From Thermodesulfovibrionia bacterium (lineage in GTDB: Bacteria > Nitrospirota > Thermodesulfovibrionia > UBA6902): a stretch of DNA of 6,575 nucleotides. The translations under genes and the position numbers were made by a program. The stretch's first letter is position 1, and each line of letters opens with the position of its first letter. The notes under the pieces are model-generated. The model saw only the letters and a list, made by a program, of their open reading frames with translations. It was not told where the DNA came from and did not search any database. This document shows, piece after piece, positions 1 to 5,569 of the stretch. The stretch is taken from the NCBI GenBank assembly GCA_947258735.1, contig CAMYJJ010000166.1, positions 1 to 6,575 on the forward strand, read 5' to 3'.

Positions 1-270
1 ATCTTTATAGTTGTCTTTAGTAGCCCGTGTAATGAACAACTTGCCGCTTTTCTTTAGCATTGATTCGGCAATTGCCTTAATATCTTTTCTCTCTTTACCC
101 TCTGCAAAGATCACCTCGGGGATACCGTGACGCAGCTCCCTGTGATGATCAACTTTTGCGACACCTATATCTTCATAAGGCAGATGCTTTAACTTCTTTA
201 AAGCATCATTGACAGTGAGCTTACCCTTTTCAATTAACTGAAGAATATGTTTTATTTTATTGCTGTGCAT
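1..270 (-). CDS. larB: LarB, nickel-pincer cofactor biosynthesis (N-terminal 90 codons, runs off left edge)
   Basis: Reading from the ATG at 270 to the window edge gives 90 residues with no stop. LarB (family knowledge) carboxylates and hydrolyses nicotinic acid adenine dinucleotide, the first step in making the nickel-pincer nucleotide cofactor of lactate racemase and related enzymes; it acts in the cytoplasm. The visible part is the helical N-terminal region, with the hallmark stretch LPYEDIGVAKVDHHRELRHG followed by PEVIFAEGK at about residues 33-62. The PurE-like catalytic domain lies outside the window. The ATG at 270 is the only reasonable start: upstream codons in this frame are ATT, TTT, TTT, TGT, ACC, ATA, CCT and then the stop TAA at 294-292. 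No convincing Shine-Dalgarno is seen; a T7 run ends three bases before the ATG. The gene is downstream of gpsA on the same strand, separated by a hairpin-forming repeat. Identification is by remembered family motifs. Confidence 0.85.
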   Translation of the reverse strand, partial: MHSNKIKHILQLIEKGKLTVNDALKKLKHLPYEDIGVAKVDHHRELRHGIPEVIFAEGKERKDIKAIAESMLKKSGKLFITRATKDNYKD

Positions 271-273
271 AAT

Positions 274-360
274 AAAAAAACAGGTTATAGGTTATTGGTT
301 ATTGGAACGAATAAATAAATATCTTTGACCTGTTACCCATGACCTATAATCCATAACCCA
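274..360 (-). terminator. Heptad-repeat hairpin plus T7 between gpsA and larB
   Basis: On the minus strand the region just after the gpsA stop begins with GGGTTAT/GGATTAT/AGGTCAT-type heptads (360-336). After a loop of about 30 nt come complementary heptads CCAATAA/CCAATAA/CCTATAACC (305-281), followed directly by TTTTTTT (280-274). Pairing the two 25-nt arms by eye gives 18 Watson-Crick pairs, 3 G-U pairs and 4 mismatches. A stem followed at once by a T run fits an intrinsic terminator for gpsA. The long loop and the heptad periodicity are unlike a textbook terminator, so it may instead be a dispersed extragenic repeat co-opted as one. It ends 3 bp before the larB ATG. Confidence 0.55.
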
Positions 361-364
361 ACTC

Positions 365-1351
365 CTATTCACTCTTTGGACTTCTTGTCATGAGCTCACT
401 GACAGCATCTGGCGGGTTTTTATTTTCCTTTATAACCAGATATATCTGTTCTACTATCGGCATCTCTACAGCATGTTTTTTTGAAAGTTCAAACGCAGAC
501 TCTGATGTCGCAACTCCCTCGGCAACCATTTTCATGTTCAATAGTATGTTGTGCAGAGATTCTCCCCTGCCGAGCCTGAAACCAACAGTGTAATTTCTGG
601 ACAGAGTGCCTGTACAGGTCAGAACCAGGTCTCCTATCCCGCTTAACCCCCCAAAGGTCTTTTCTCTGGCGCCCATGGCAACCCCCAGTCGTGTCATCTC
701 TGCAAGCCCCCTTGTAATTAATGCTGCCCTTGTGCTGGTCCCCAGACCGAGACCGTCTGAGATACCGGAAGCAATTGCCATAACATTTTTTAATGCTCCT
801 CCAAGCTCAACTCCTAACACATCAGTATTTGTATATACTCTGAAATAATCTGTGGTAAACAGATCCTGAAGAAGCACAGCGATATTATTGTCAGGTGAGG
901 CAATTGTAACTGCAGTGGGTAATTTCTTTATTACCTCTTCGGCAAAGCTTGGACCTGACAGCACTGATATTTTCCTGCCGGTCAGATTTTCAAGGATTGA
1001 AGACACAGTAATGAGTGATCCATGTTCAATACCTTTGGATGCGCTGACGATCACTGCATCCTCAGATAAGTAATGTATAGCGTTACTGAACACTGAACGC
1101 GTAAACTGTGTAGGAACAACACTTATGATATAGCCGGCTTCTTTCAGAGCAACGTCCAGATCATCTGTTACATCGATATTATGAGACAGGGGGATTCCGG
1201 GAAGATATATGTTGTTGATTCCTGTACGCTTTATCTCATCAACGAGCGCTCTTTCATATGACCAGAGCTTTACATGATGACCTTTTTCGGCCAGATGATT
1301 TGCAAGTGTAGTTCCCCAGCTTCCACTCCCTATAACTGATATTTTTTCCAT
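365..1351 (-). CDS. gpsA: NAD(P)-dependent glycerol-3-phosphate dehydrogenase
   Basis: 328 residues, close to the usual 330-340. The enzyme reduces dihydroxyacetone phosphate to sn-glycerol 3-phosphate, the backbone precursor of phospholipids, in the cytoplasm. The N-terminal Rossmann fold starts with VIGSGSWGTTLA (GxGxxG at residues 8-13). SASKGIE (103-109) carries the conserved substrate-loop Lys106, and LSGPSFAEEV (131-140) is a signature. The C-terminal helical domain has GGALKNVMAIASG with the expected catalytic Lys188, GIGDL with Asp241, SRN at 251-253 and VAEGV at 276-280. All expected key residues are present and the gene looks intact. The ATG at 1351 places the glycine motif at the normal distance from the N-terminus. 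It lies 3 bp after the stop of a short receiver-like ORF, whose stop region (TAGGAC) is the only purine-rich sequence before the ATG, suggesting translational coupling. Confidence 0.96.
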   Translation of the reverse strand: MEKISVIGSGSWGTTLANHLAEKGHHVKLWSYERALVDEIKRTGINNIYLPGIPLSHNIDVTDDLDVALKEAGYIISVVPTQFTRSVFSNAIHYLSEDAVIVSASKGIEHGSLITVSSILENLTGRKISVLSGPSFAEEVIKKLPTAVTIASPDNNIAVLLQDLFTTDYFRVYTNTDVLGVELGGALKNVMAIASGISDGLGLGTSTRAALITRGLAEMTRLGVAMGAREKTFGGLSGIGDLVLTCTGTLSRNYTVGFRLGRGESLHNILLNMKMVAEGVATSESAFELSKKHAVEMPIVEQIYLVIKENKNPPDAVSELMTRSPKSE

Positions 1352-1354
1352 GTC

Positions 1355-1483
1355 CTATTTATTGAGTGCCTTACGCAACGCCACTACTTCCATGACATCA
1401 TATGTTTCATCATGCAGCTCTCTTTTAAGAGCTGATAATACATCATCTGCATCATCAACAATTATGATGTCATATGTATTCAT
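1355..1483 (-). CDS. Short ORF resembling the first third of a response-regulator receiver domain
   Basis: A 42-codon ORF from ATG 1483 to TAG at 1357-1355. Residues 4-20 read YDIIIVDDADDVLSALK, and RELHDETYDV follows. This matches the opening beta1-alpha1-beta2 of two-component receiver domains, including the paired acidic residues (Asp10, Asp11) of the phosphorylation pocket. After residue 30 the match fades (MEVVALRKALNK) and the frame stops, so the phospho-acceptor aspartate and the rest of the fold are absent. It is therefore either the degraded 5' stub of a response-regulator gene or a short leader peptide. No Shine-Dalgarno is visible before ATG 1483, but a plausible promoter lies about 40-70 bp upstream. 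It ends 3 bp before gpsA, so its translation could feed gpsA. The resemblance is seen by eye; function is unknown. Confidence 0.45.
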   Translation of the reverse strand: MNTYDIIIVDDADDVLSALKRELHDETYDVMEVVALRKALNK

Positions 1484-1688
1484 TACAATTTATTTGATAT
1501 ATTAATTAACGTACATGTGCTTAAGATAATATCAATTATACCGGCAGAATGACAAATTATATTATTCATTGGTATCTGATTCTATAAGCCGTATTATGAT
1601 TATGGCCGATATCCGGTGCTCATGCGCATCATCTGAGAGATATCCTTTGAGACGGGTTTCATGTGCAATCTTAATTCTGTTTTTATGT
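1484..1688. other. Intergenic gap between cytochrome gene and receiver-like ORF
   Basis: About 205 bp of AT-rich sequence between the cytochrome stop and the receiver-like ORF. It holds the candidate promoter described separately. On the minus strand one frame is open from inside the cytochrome 3' end to TAA at 1564-1562 (including HETRLKGYLSDDAHEH), but it has no ATG, GTG or TTG start and no recognisable family. No convincing terminator hairpin with a T run is seen after the cytochrome gene. Confidence 0.5.
1526..1555 (-). promoter_or_regulatory. Candidate sigma-70-type promoter for the receiver-like ORF and gpsA
   Basis: On the minus strand TTGTCA (1555-1550, 5/6 match to TTGACA) and TATTAT (1531-1526, 5/6 match to TATAAT) are separated by 18 bp. 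The predicted start would be near 1519, giving a leader of about 36 nt before ATG 1483. A perfect TATAAT also occurs at 1540-1535 but has no good -35 at the right distance. The position, in the gap after the cytochrome gene and before gpsA, supports the assignment; it is a by-eye match only. Confidence 0.4.
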
Positions 1689-2885
1689 TTACTTTTCAGA
1701 CAGAATGTCTATCCTGTCTCTCAGCAGTTTTAACTCTTTTAACAATAACGCTTCACTGCGTATTTCAGAAAGCGTAAGTTCCAGGGGGGCATTCCCATAC
1801 AAATGAGCATAGCCGGGGTTTTGATGAAATACTCCTTTATAGGAAATGATATAGTAAAACTTCTTCATACGATAGAACAGGGCTTCTACATGTGACAGGT
1901 CCCCGAATAACATTTGCGGACCTATATCAAGTTTGTGTCCTGAAAGGGGATGGGCCGGACGGTCTGAAGGGGAGGGGAGAAGGAGCCCTTCCTGTTCCAG
2001 TTCCCGGATGATGCTGTCTGCCTCATCAACCAGGGCCTTAGACTGGCGCTGTATGGCATCTCCATCACTCAGGTTCTGTGCTGAAAAAGTCTTTGAGTGG
2101 CATCTGGAGCAGATCGTAAGCATCCTGTTCCGCTCTTTTTCTCGGACATCATCAGGATATGGCTGCCCGGCAAGTCCCATTGTTATGCCCTGACTTACAT
2201 TATGGGTCCCCTTCGGCAAATGGCAGGATAAACAGTCAGGCGCATACTTTTTGCCTTTTCGCTTAAACAGTATGCCATGCCTTGAACTTTCCCACATCTC
2301 ATGCTGGGGGTGGTCAGGACCCATGTGGCAGGTCCTGCATATGTCAGGATTACGCGGTATTGACAGGTCTGTGCTGTGAGACGAATGGCAGGTGTCGCAT
2401 CTGTTCTCGATTTTGTGACACATTAAACAGCCCTGACGCTGCATCTCCTGAGACTGGGTCAGAAAGCGTGAGGACGCTGCATCCTCTCGGGCTGCAAGCG
2501 AACCTTTTTCGTGACAGTCTGTACACCCCTGAGAAATCTCCTCAGTTATCTTTTCATTTCTTGTGCAGGCCTGACCAGCCCTGAAGCTGATCCCGTGCCT
2601 GCCAGCAAAATGTCCTTTTGCAGCTTTATCATGACAGCGTGCACATACATGGGCTTCCACTTCAATCTTATCGTAATCGTACGTATGATCTTCATTATAC
2701 GCTTCTCCATGACAATCTACACAATCAACCTGCGCCATTGCATGGGCTGAACCGGTCCATACACTGACAATAGCAGGAGTTTCACGCTTATGACAGGAAA
2801 AACATGATTCCTTTTTTGCTGCCATAACACTATTGATGCAGATGAGAAAACCCGAAATGAGTAATATACATGCAACGTTCTTTAT
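1689..2885 (-). CDS. HAO-like nine-heme cytochrome c with probable non-ATG start
   Basis: Counting from the first ATG (2825) the protein has 378 residues with nine CxxCH heme-binding motifs, at residues 8, 35, 61, 101, 133, 143, 163, 198 and 239. The block CRTCHMGPDHPQHEMWESSR with HGILF, then CLSCHLPKGTHNVS, and a heme-free C-terminal helical part (about 255-378) with YKGVFHQNPGYAHLYG match the hydroxylamine-oxidoreductase-like multiheme family. Those proteins are periplasmic and oxidise or reduce small nitrogen compounds; the substrate here cannot be told. Classical HAO has eight hemes, so nine is unusual. From ATG 2825 the first heme begins at residue 8 with no room for a signal peptide. 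The same frame upstream encodes IKNVACILLISGFLICINSV before MA|AKK, a clear Sec signal peptide with a V-x-A cleavage site. That stretch begins at ATA (2885) or CTG (2888), 9 or 6 bp after AAGGAG (2900-2895). No ATG, GTG or TTG lies upstream in frame before the stop at 2942-2940. I therefore place the start at 2885; conservative callers would use 2825. Confidence 0.85.
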   Translation of the reverse strand: MKNVACILLISGFLICINSVMAAKKESCFSCHKRETPAIVSVWTGSAHAMAQVDCVDCHGEAYNEDHTYDYDKIEVEAHVCARCHDKAAKGHFAGRHGISFRAGQACTRNEKITEEISQGCTDCHEKGSLAAREDAASSRFLTQSQEMQRQGCLMCHKIENRCDTCHSSHSTDLSIPRNPDICRTCHMGPDHPQHEMWESSRHGILFKRKGKKYAPDCLSCHLPKGTHNVSQGITMGLAGQPYPDDVREKERNRMLTICSRCHSKTFSAQNLSDGDAIQRQSKALVDEADSIIRELEQEGLLLPSPSDRPAHPLSGHKLDIGPQMLFGDLSHVEALFYRMKKFYYIISYKGVFHQNPGYAHLYGNAPLELTLSEIRSEALLLKELKLLRDRIDILSEK

Positions 2886-3007
2886 CAGAGGCCACTCCTT
2901 TTCGATGCACTCAGCAATTGATTCGTTCGATCTTTGAATTTATCAACCTGTATAAGACCGCTGACGTACAGGTCTTTGAGTGTGAGCAATGTATGTCTGA
3001 CTTTCAT
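2885..3007 (-). CDS. Small ORF, SHOCT-like 40-residue peptide
   Basis: A 40-codon ORF from ATG 3007 to TGA at 2887-2885. It reads MKVRHTLLTLKDLYVSGLIQ and continues VDKFKDRTNQLLSASKRSGL. The pattern LKDLYxxGLIxxxxFKxRxxxLL resembles the short SHOCT-type helical module (L-x-x-L-x-x-G-x-I-x-x-x-E-F-x-x-x-K-x-x-LL), although the usual acidic residue before the Phe is Lys here. It lies between glnS, 37 bp upstream, and the HAO-like cytochrome. Its TGA overlaps by one base the ATA at which the cytochrome signal peptide appears to begin, and it contains the cytochrome's AAGGAG. That is the arrangement of a translationally coupled pair. No clear Shine-Dalgarno precedes ATG 3007, so it may be read by reinitiation after glnS or may not be a gene. 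Function is unknown. Confidence 0.35.
   Translation of the reverse strand: MKVRHTLLTLKDLYVSGLIQVDKFKDRTNQLLSASKRSGL
2895..2900 (-). promoter_or_regulatory. Shine-Dalgarno AAGGAG for the cytochrome's upstream start
   Basis: AAGGAG at 2900-2895 on the minus strand is the strongest ribosome-binding site near the cytochrome gene. It is 9 nt from ATA 2885 and 6 nt from CTG 2888, but 69 nt from ATG 2825, so it supports initiation at the beginning of the signal-peptide coding stretch. No comparable site precedes ATG 2825. Confidence 0.6.
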
Positions 3008-3043
3008 ATGTGTTGTGAGATTTGAAGTTCGCCTGAGCTGAAA

Positions 3044-4726
3044 CTATGTATTGTTTTTTTTAATTTTTGCCCAGATATCCCTGAGTGTCACTGTTCGGTT
3101 AAACACAGGTCGATTTTCTGTTGAATCAGGGTCAACACAAAAATATCCCAGCCTTTCAAACTGAAAACGGCTTCCGGGTGAAGCATTTTTCAGACCCGGT
3201 TCAATTTTACAGGCAGTAAGTATCTGTAAGGACTCAGGGTTTATAAACTCTGTCAGTTCATCTCCTGATTCCGGATTGTCGACGGTAAAGAGATTATTGT
3301 AAAGCCTGACCTCAGCGTCCAGTGCATGCCCGGCAGATACCCAGTGAAGGGTTGCCTTAACCTTTCTGCCGTCAGGTGAGTCACCGCCACGTGTTTCCGG
3401 ATCATAGGTGCAATGGATCTCTGTAATTTCTCCGGTCTTATCATCTTTTATTACCTCAGTGCATGTTATGAAGTAAGCATAGCGCAACCTTACCTCCCTG
3501 CCGGGTGCAAGACGGAAAAATTTCTTTGGCGGGTCTTCCATAAAGTCATCTTTTTCTATATAGAGAACTTTTGAAAAAGGGACTTTTCTTTTGCCTGCTT
3601 CAGGGTCTTCGGGGTTGTTCACTGCATCCAGCTCATCTGTCCGGTCCTCGGGATAATTTGTTATAACAACCTTTAAAGGATTAAGTACAGACATTACACG
3701 CAATGCGCTTTTATTGAGGTCCTCCCGTATACAGTATTCAAGAAGCGCCATATCAACAGTGCTGTCAGCTTTTGCAACGCCGATCCGGCCACAAAAATTT
3801 CTGATTGATTCCGGTGTATACCCGCGTCGTCTCAGCCCTGATATGGTAGGCATTCTCGGATCATCCCATCCCTTCACATGATCTTCTTCAACAAGCCGCA
3901 GCAGTTTTCTTTTACTCATGATTGTAAATGTGAGATTAAGACGTGCGAATTCTATCTGTTGGGGATGAAAGATATTAAGCTCATTCAAAAACCAGTCATA
4001 AAGAGGGCGGTGGTCTTCAAATTCAAGTGTGCATAATGAATGTGTTATTTTTTCAATGGAATCAGAAATACAGTGGGCATAATCATACATGGGGTATATG
4101 CACCATGTATCACCGGTACGGTGGTGGGTAGCCCTCTGTATCCGGTAAAAGACAGGATCGCGCATATTGATATTTCCCGAAGCCATGTCTATCTTTGTCC
4201 TGAGGGTTTTTGCACCGTCCTCGAACTCACCTTTCTTCATGCGCTCAAACAGGTCAAGGTTTTCCTCAACCGACCGGTTGCGGAAAGGGCTCTCTTTTCC
4301 GGGTGCAGTCAGGGTGCCTCTGTATTCCCTTATCTCGTCAGCGCTGAGATCACATACAAATGCCTTTCCCTGTTTTATTAATTGAACAGCATACTCATAT
4401 AATTTTTCAAAGTAGTCCGATGCATAATATTCCCGTTTCTCCCAGTCAAAGCCAAGCCAGCGAACATCTTCAATAATTGACTCGACATATTCTGATTCCT
4501 CTTTGCTCGGATTGGTATCGTCAAACCTCAGATTGCAGAGACCATTATATTCAGCGGCAACACCAAAATTAAGGCAGATCGATTTGGCATGTCCAATATG
4601 AAGGTAGCCATTTGGCTCAGGAGGAAAACGGGTCTGGACCTTCCCGTCATTTTTATTATTCTTTATGTCCTCTTCAATAATATGCTTAATAAAATTTGAA
4701 GGAGTATTTGAATTTTCTTCGGCCAT
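3044..4726 (-). CDS. glnS: Glutaminyl-tRNA synthetase
   Basis: 560 residues, close to the E. coli enzyme (about 554). It charges tRNA-Gln with glutamine in the cytoplasm. The class I Rossmann domain opens with [20 protein letters not shown], with the HIGH motif at residues 43-46, followed by [11 protein letters not shown]. The second catalytic signature IMSKRKL is at 269-275 (MSK at 270-272). GlnRS-type landmarks include [20 protein letters not shown] (206-225) and [20 protein letters not shown] (287-306). The beta-barrel anticodon-binding region occupies roughly 340-550 and appears complete ([18 protein letters not shown]). The ATG at 4726 is preceded by AGAGAGG at suitable spacing. A 23-nt palindrome, one of four local copies, sits 20 bp upstream of the start, probably in the mRNA leader. 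GlnRS together with GluRS next door implies direct Gln-tRNA charging rather than sole reliance on the transamidation route. Confidence 0.97.
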   Translation of the reverse strand: MAEENSNTPSNFIKHIIEEDIKNNKNDGKVQTRFPPEPNGYLHIGHAKSICLNFGVAAEYNGLCNLRFDDTNPSKEESEYVESIIEDVRWLGFDWEKREYYASDYFEKLYEYAVQLIKQGKAFVCDLSADEIREYRGTLTAPGKESPFRNRSVEENLDLFERMKKGEFEDGAKTLRTKIDMASGNINMRDPVFYRIQRATHHRTGDTWCIYPMYDYAHCISDSIEKITHSLCTLEFEDHRPLYDWFLNELNIFHPQQIEFARLNLTFTIMSKRKLLRLVEEDHVKGWDDPRMPTISGLRRRGYTPESIRNFCGRIGVAKADSTVDMALLEYCIREDLNKSALRVMSVLNPLKVVITNYPEDRTDELDAVNNPEDPEAGKRKVPFSKVLYIEKDDFMEDPPKKFFRLAPGREVRLRYAYFITCTEVIKDDKTGEITEIHCTYDPETRGGDSPDGRKVKATLHWVSAGHALDAEVRLYNNLFTVDNPESGDELTEFINPESLQILTACKIEPGLKNASPGSRFQFERLGYFCVDPDSTENRPVFNRTVTLRDIWAKIKKNNT

Positions 4727-4745
4727 ATACCTCTCTCTTCTCCAT

Positions 4746-4769
4746 ATATTGAGGTTGAACCTCGATATG
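4746..4769 (+). repeat. REP-like palindrome copy 1 (glnS leader)
   Basis: First of four copies: left arm ATATTGAGGTT (4746-4756), centre G (4757), right arm AACCTCGATAT (4758-4768), then the conserved G at 4769. It differs from the consensus only at 4750 (T for C), which weakens one arm pair to G-U or A-C depending on the strand transcribed. It lies 20 bp upstream of the glnS ATG, downstream of the candidate glnS -10 element, so it should form a hairpin in the glnS 5' leader close to the ribosome-binding site. Confidence 0.9.
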
Positions 4770-4787
4770 CCTTATTTTCGAAAAGGT

Positions 4788-4796
4788 ATTTTAGCA
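4788..4796 (-). promoter_or_regulatory. Candidate extended -10 promoter of glnS
   Basis: On the minus strand TGC (4796-4794) followed by TAAAAT (4793-4788) matches an extended -10 element (TGnTATAAT, one mismatch). No good -35 is visible 17 bp upstream, which an extended -10 can tolerate. Transcription would start near 4781, giving a leader of about 55 nt that contains palindrome copy 1. By-eye assignment. Confidence 0.35.
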
Positions 4797-4815
4797 CATT
4801 ACAAAGCATGTTATA

Positions 4816-4824
4816 TGCTATATT
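4816..4824 (+). promoter_or_regulatory. Candidate extended -10 promoter of the transposase
   Basis: TGC (4816-4818) plus TATATT (4819-4824) on the plus strand resembles an extended -10 element. The start would be near 4831, just before ATG 4842. It is back to back with the glnS candidate about 20 bp away. Weak evidence in an AT-rich stretch. Confidence 0.25.
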
Positions 4825-4850
4825 ATTGAAATATTAGGGACATGGCTAAT

Positions 4851-4874
4851 ATATCGAGGTTGAACCTCGATATG
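4851..4874 (+). repeat. REP-like palindrome copy 2 (5' end of transposase)
   Basis: A perfect palindrome: arms ATATCGAGGTT (4851-4861) and AACCTCGATAT (4863-4873) around G4862, with the trailing G at 4874. The last three bases of the unit form ATG 4872-4874, in frame with the transposase, so the repeat could itself supply a start codon. If translation began at ATG 4842 instead, the repeat would be read as ISRLNLDM. If it began at ATG 4899, the repeat would be a leader hairpin. Confidence 0.93.
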
Positions 4875-4898
4875 TACTGCCTCTATTTGTATTTCAAG

Positions 4899-5569
4899 AT
4901 GAAAAAACCTGTATTTGCTGAAGGACAGATTTATCATGTATTCAATCGTGGTGTGGACAAGCGGGATATATTCCTTGATGATAAGGATTATCTTCGCTTT
5001 ATTCATGATCTTTATGAATTTAATGATATCAAGCCCGTAAGAAATGCACATTATTTTTCAACCATAAAACCGGGAACGTGGAAGCTCGGAAATTATATGG
5101 TTATCAAGAAAGGGATCCGATTGTGGAAATCCTGGTTTTTACGCTCATGCCGAATCATTATCATCTTATGTTAAGACAGATCAGTGAGGATGGCATTGTG
5201 AAATTCATGCAAAAGCTTGGAACGGGTTATACAATGTACTTTAATAAAAAATACGATCGTGTGGGAAGTCTGTCCCAGGGACGATTTAAGGCGGTCCATC
5301 TAACACGAGAAGAGCATTTGATTCATCTTCCACATTATATTCATACCAATCCATATCGAGGTTCAACCTCGATATATGATCTGGAGAATTATCGGTGGAG
5401 TAGTTTTCCTGATTATATTGGAAAGAAGAATTTTCCAGCTGTTACAGAAAGATGTTTTCTGCTTGATATACTTGGAGGTGAGGAGAAATTCAGGATGTAT
5501 ACGCAGGATCGACTTGTTCAGGGTAATGATTCAATAAATCAGCTTGTTGAAGGTCTCACATTAGAGTGA
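4899..5569 (+). pseudogene. REP-associated tyrosine transposase (RAYT, Y1/HUH), -1 frameshifted
   Basis: This Y1_Tnp (IS200-like/RAYT) protein is split over two frames. The first part begins MKKPVFAEGQIYHVFNRGVD at ATG 4899 and continues KRDIFLDDKDYLRFIHDLYE. The second carries LVFTLMPNHYHLMLRQ, with the HUH metal-binding pair at 5156-5164 (His-Tyr-His), then KFMQKLGTGYTMYFNKKYDR (holding the likely nucleophile Tyr), QGRFKAVHL, HYIHTNPY and NYRWSSFPDYIG. The break is at TTTTT 5054-5058: one extra T would read HYFFNHKTGN straight into the second frame, giving 223 residues, a normal RAYT size. Without correction the first frame ends at 5174. RAYTs are single-strand transposases that mobilise REP palindromes. 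Four copies of one palindrome lie beside or within this gene, one at 5352-5375 in frame. ATG 4842 and 4872 are also in frame, but the family resemblance begins at 4899. It could be a recent pseudogene, a slippage-expressed gene, or a homopolymer error in the assembly. Confidence 0.85.
5352..5375 (-). repeat. REP-like palindrome copy 3 (inside transposase reading frame)
   Basis: A perfect palindrome at 5353-5375 with centre C on the plus strand. On the minus strand it has the same G centre and trailing G (5352) as the other copies, so it is in inverted orientation. In the transposase frame it is read as Y-RGSTS-IY, between HYIHTNP and DLENYRWSSF, a linker position in the protein. The oriented unit is 24 nt, exactly eight codons, so its presence does not disturb the frame. 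Confidence 0.93.

Noticed and set aside
1562..1700. Open minus-strand frame after the cytochrome gene (ends TAA 1564-1562, protein-like composition)
   Set aside because: No ATG, GTG or TTG start, no ribosome-binding site, and no recognisable family; most likely chance openness or an unrecognisable remnant.
1691..1720. Hairpin AGACAG/CTGTCT at the cytochrome 3' end
   Set aside because: Only a 6-bp stem with a 10-nt loop, inside the coding region and with no following T run.
2282..2584. Plus-strand open frame opposite the cytochrome
   Set aside because: It is antisense to nine heme motifs; its Cys-rich and Gly-rich composition simply mirrors the CxxCH codons, and it has no family features.
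3253..3444. Minus-strand 63-codon frame inside glnS
   Set aside because: An out-of-frame shadow of the glnS anticodon-binding domain on the same strand.
4040..4385. Two plus-strand open frames opposite glnS
   Set aside because: Fully antisense to a well-conserved synthetase domain, with no plausible start signals or motifs.
4818..5051. Minus-strand 77-codon frame opposite the transposase 5' half
   Set aside because: It is antisense to conserved transposase sequence, and part of it is just the reverse reading of palindrome copy 2.
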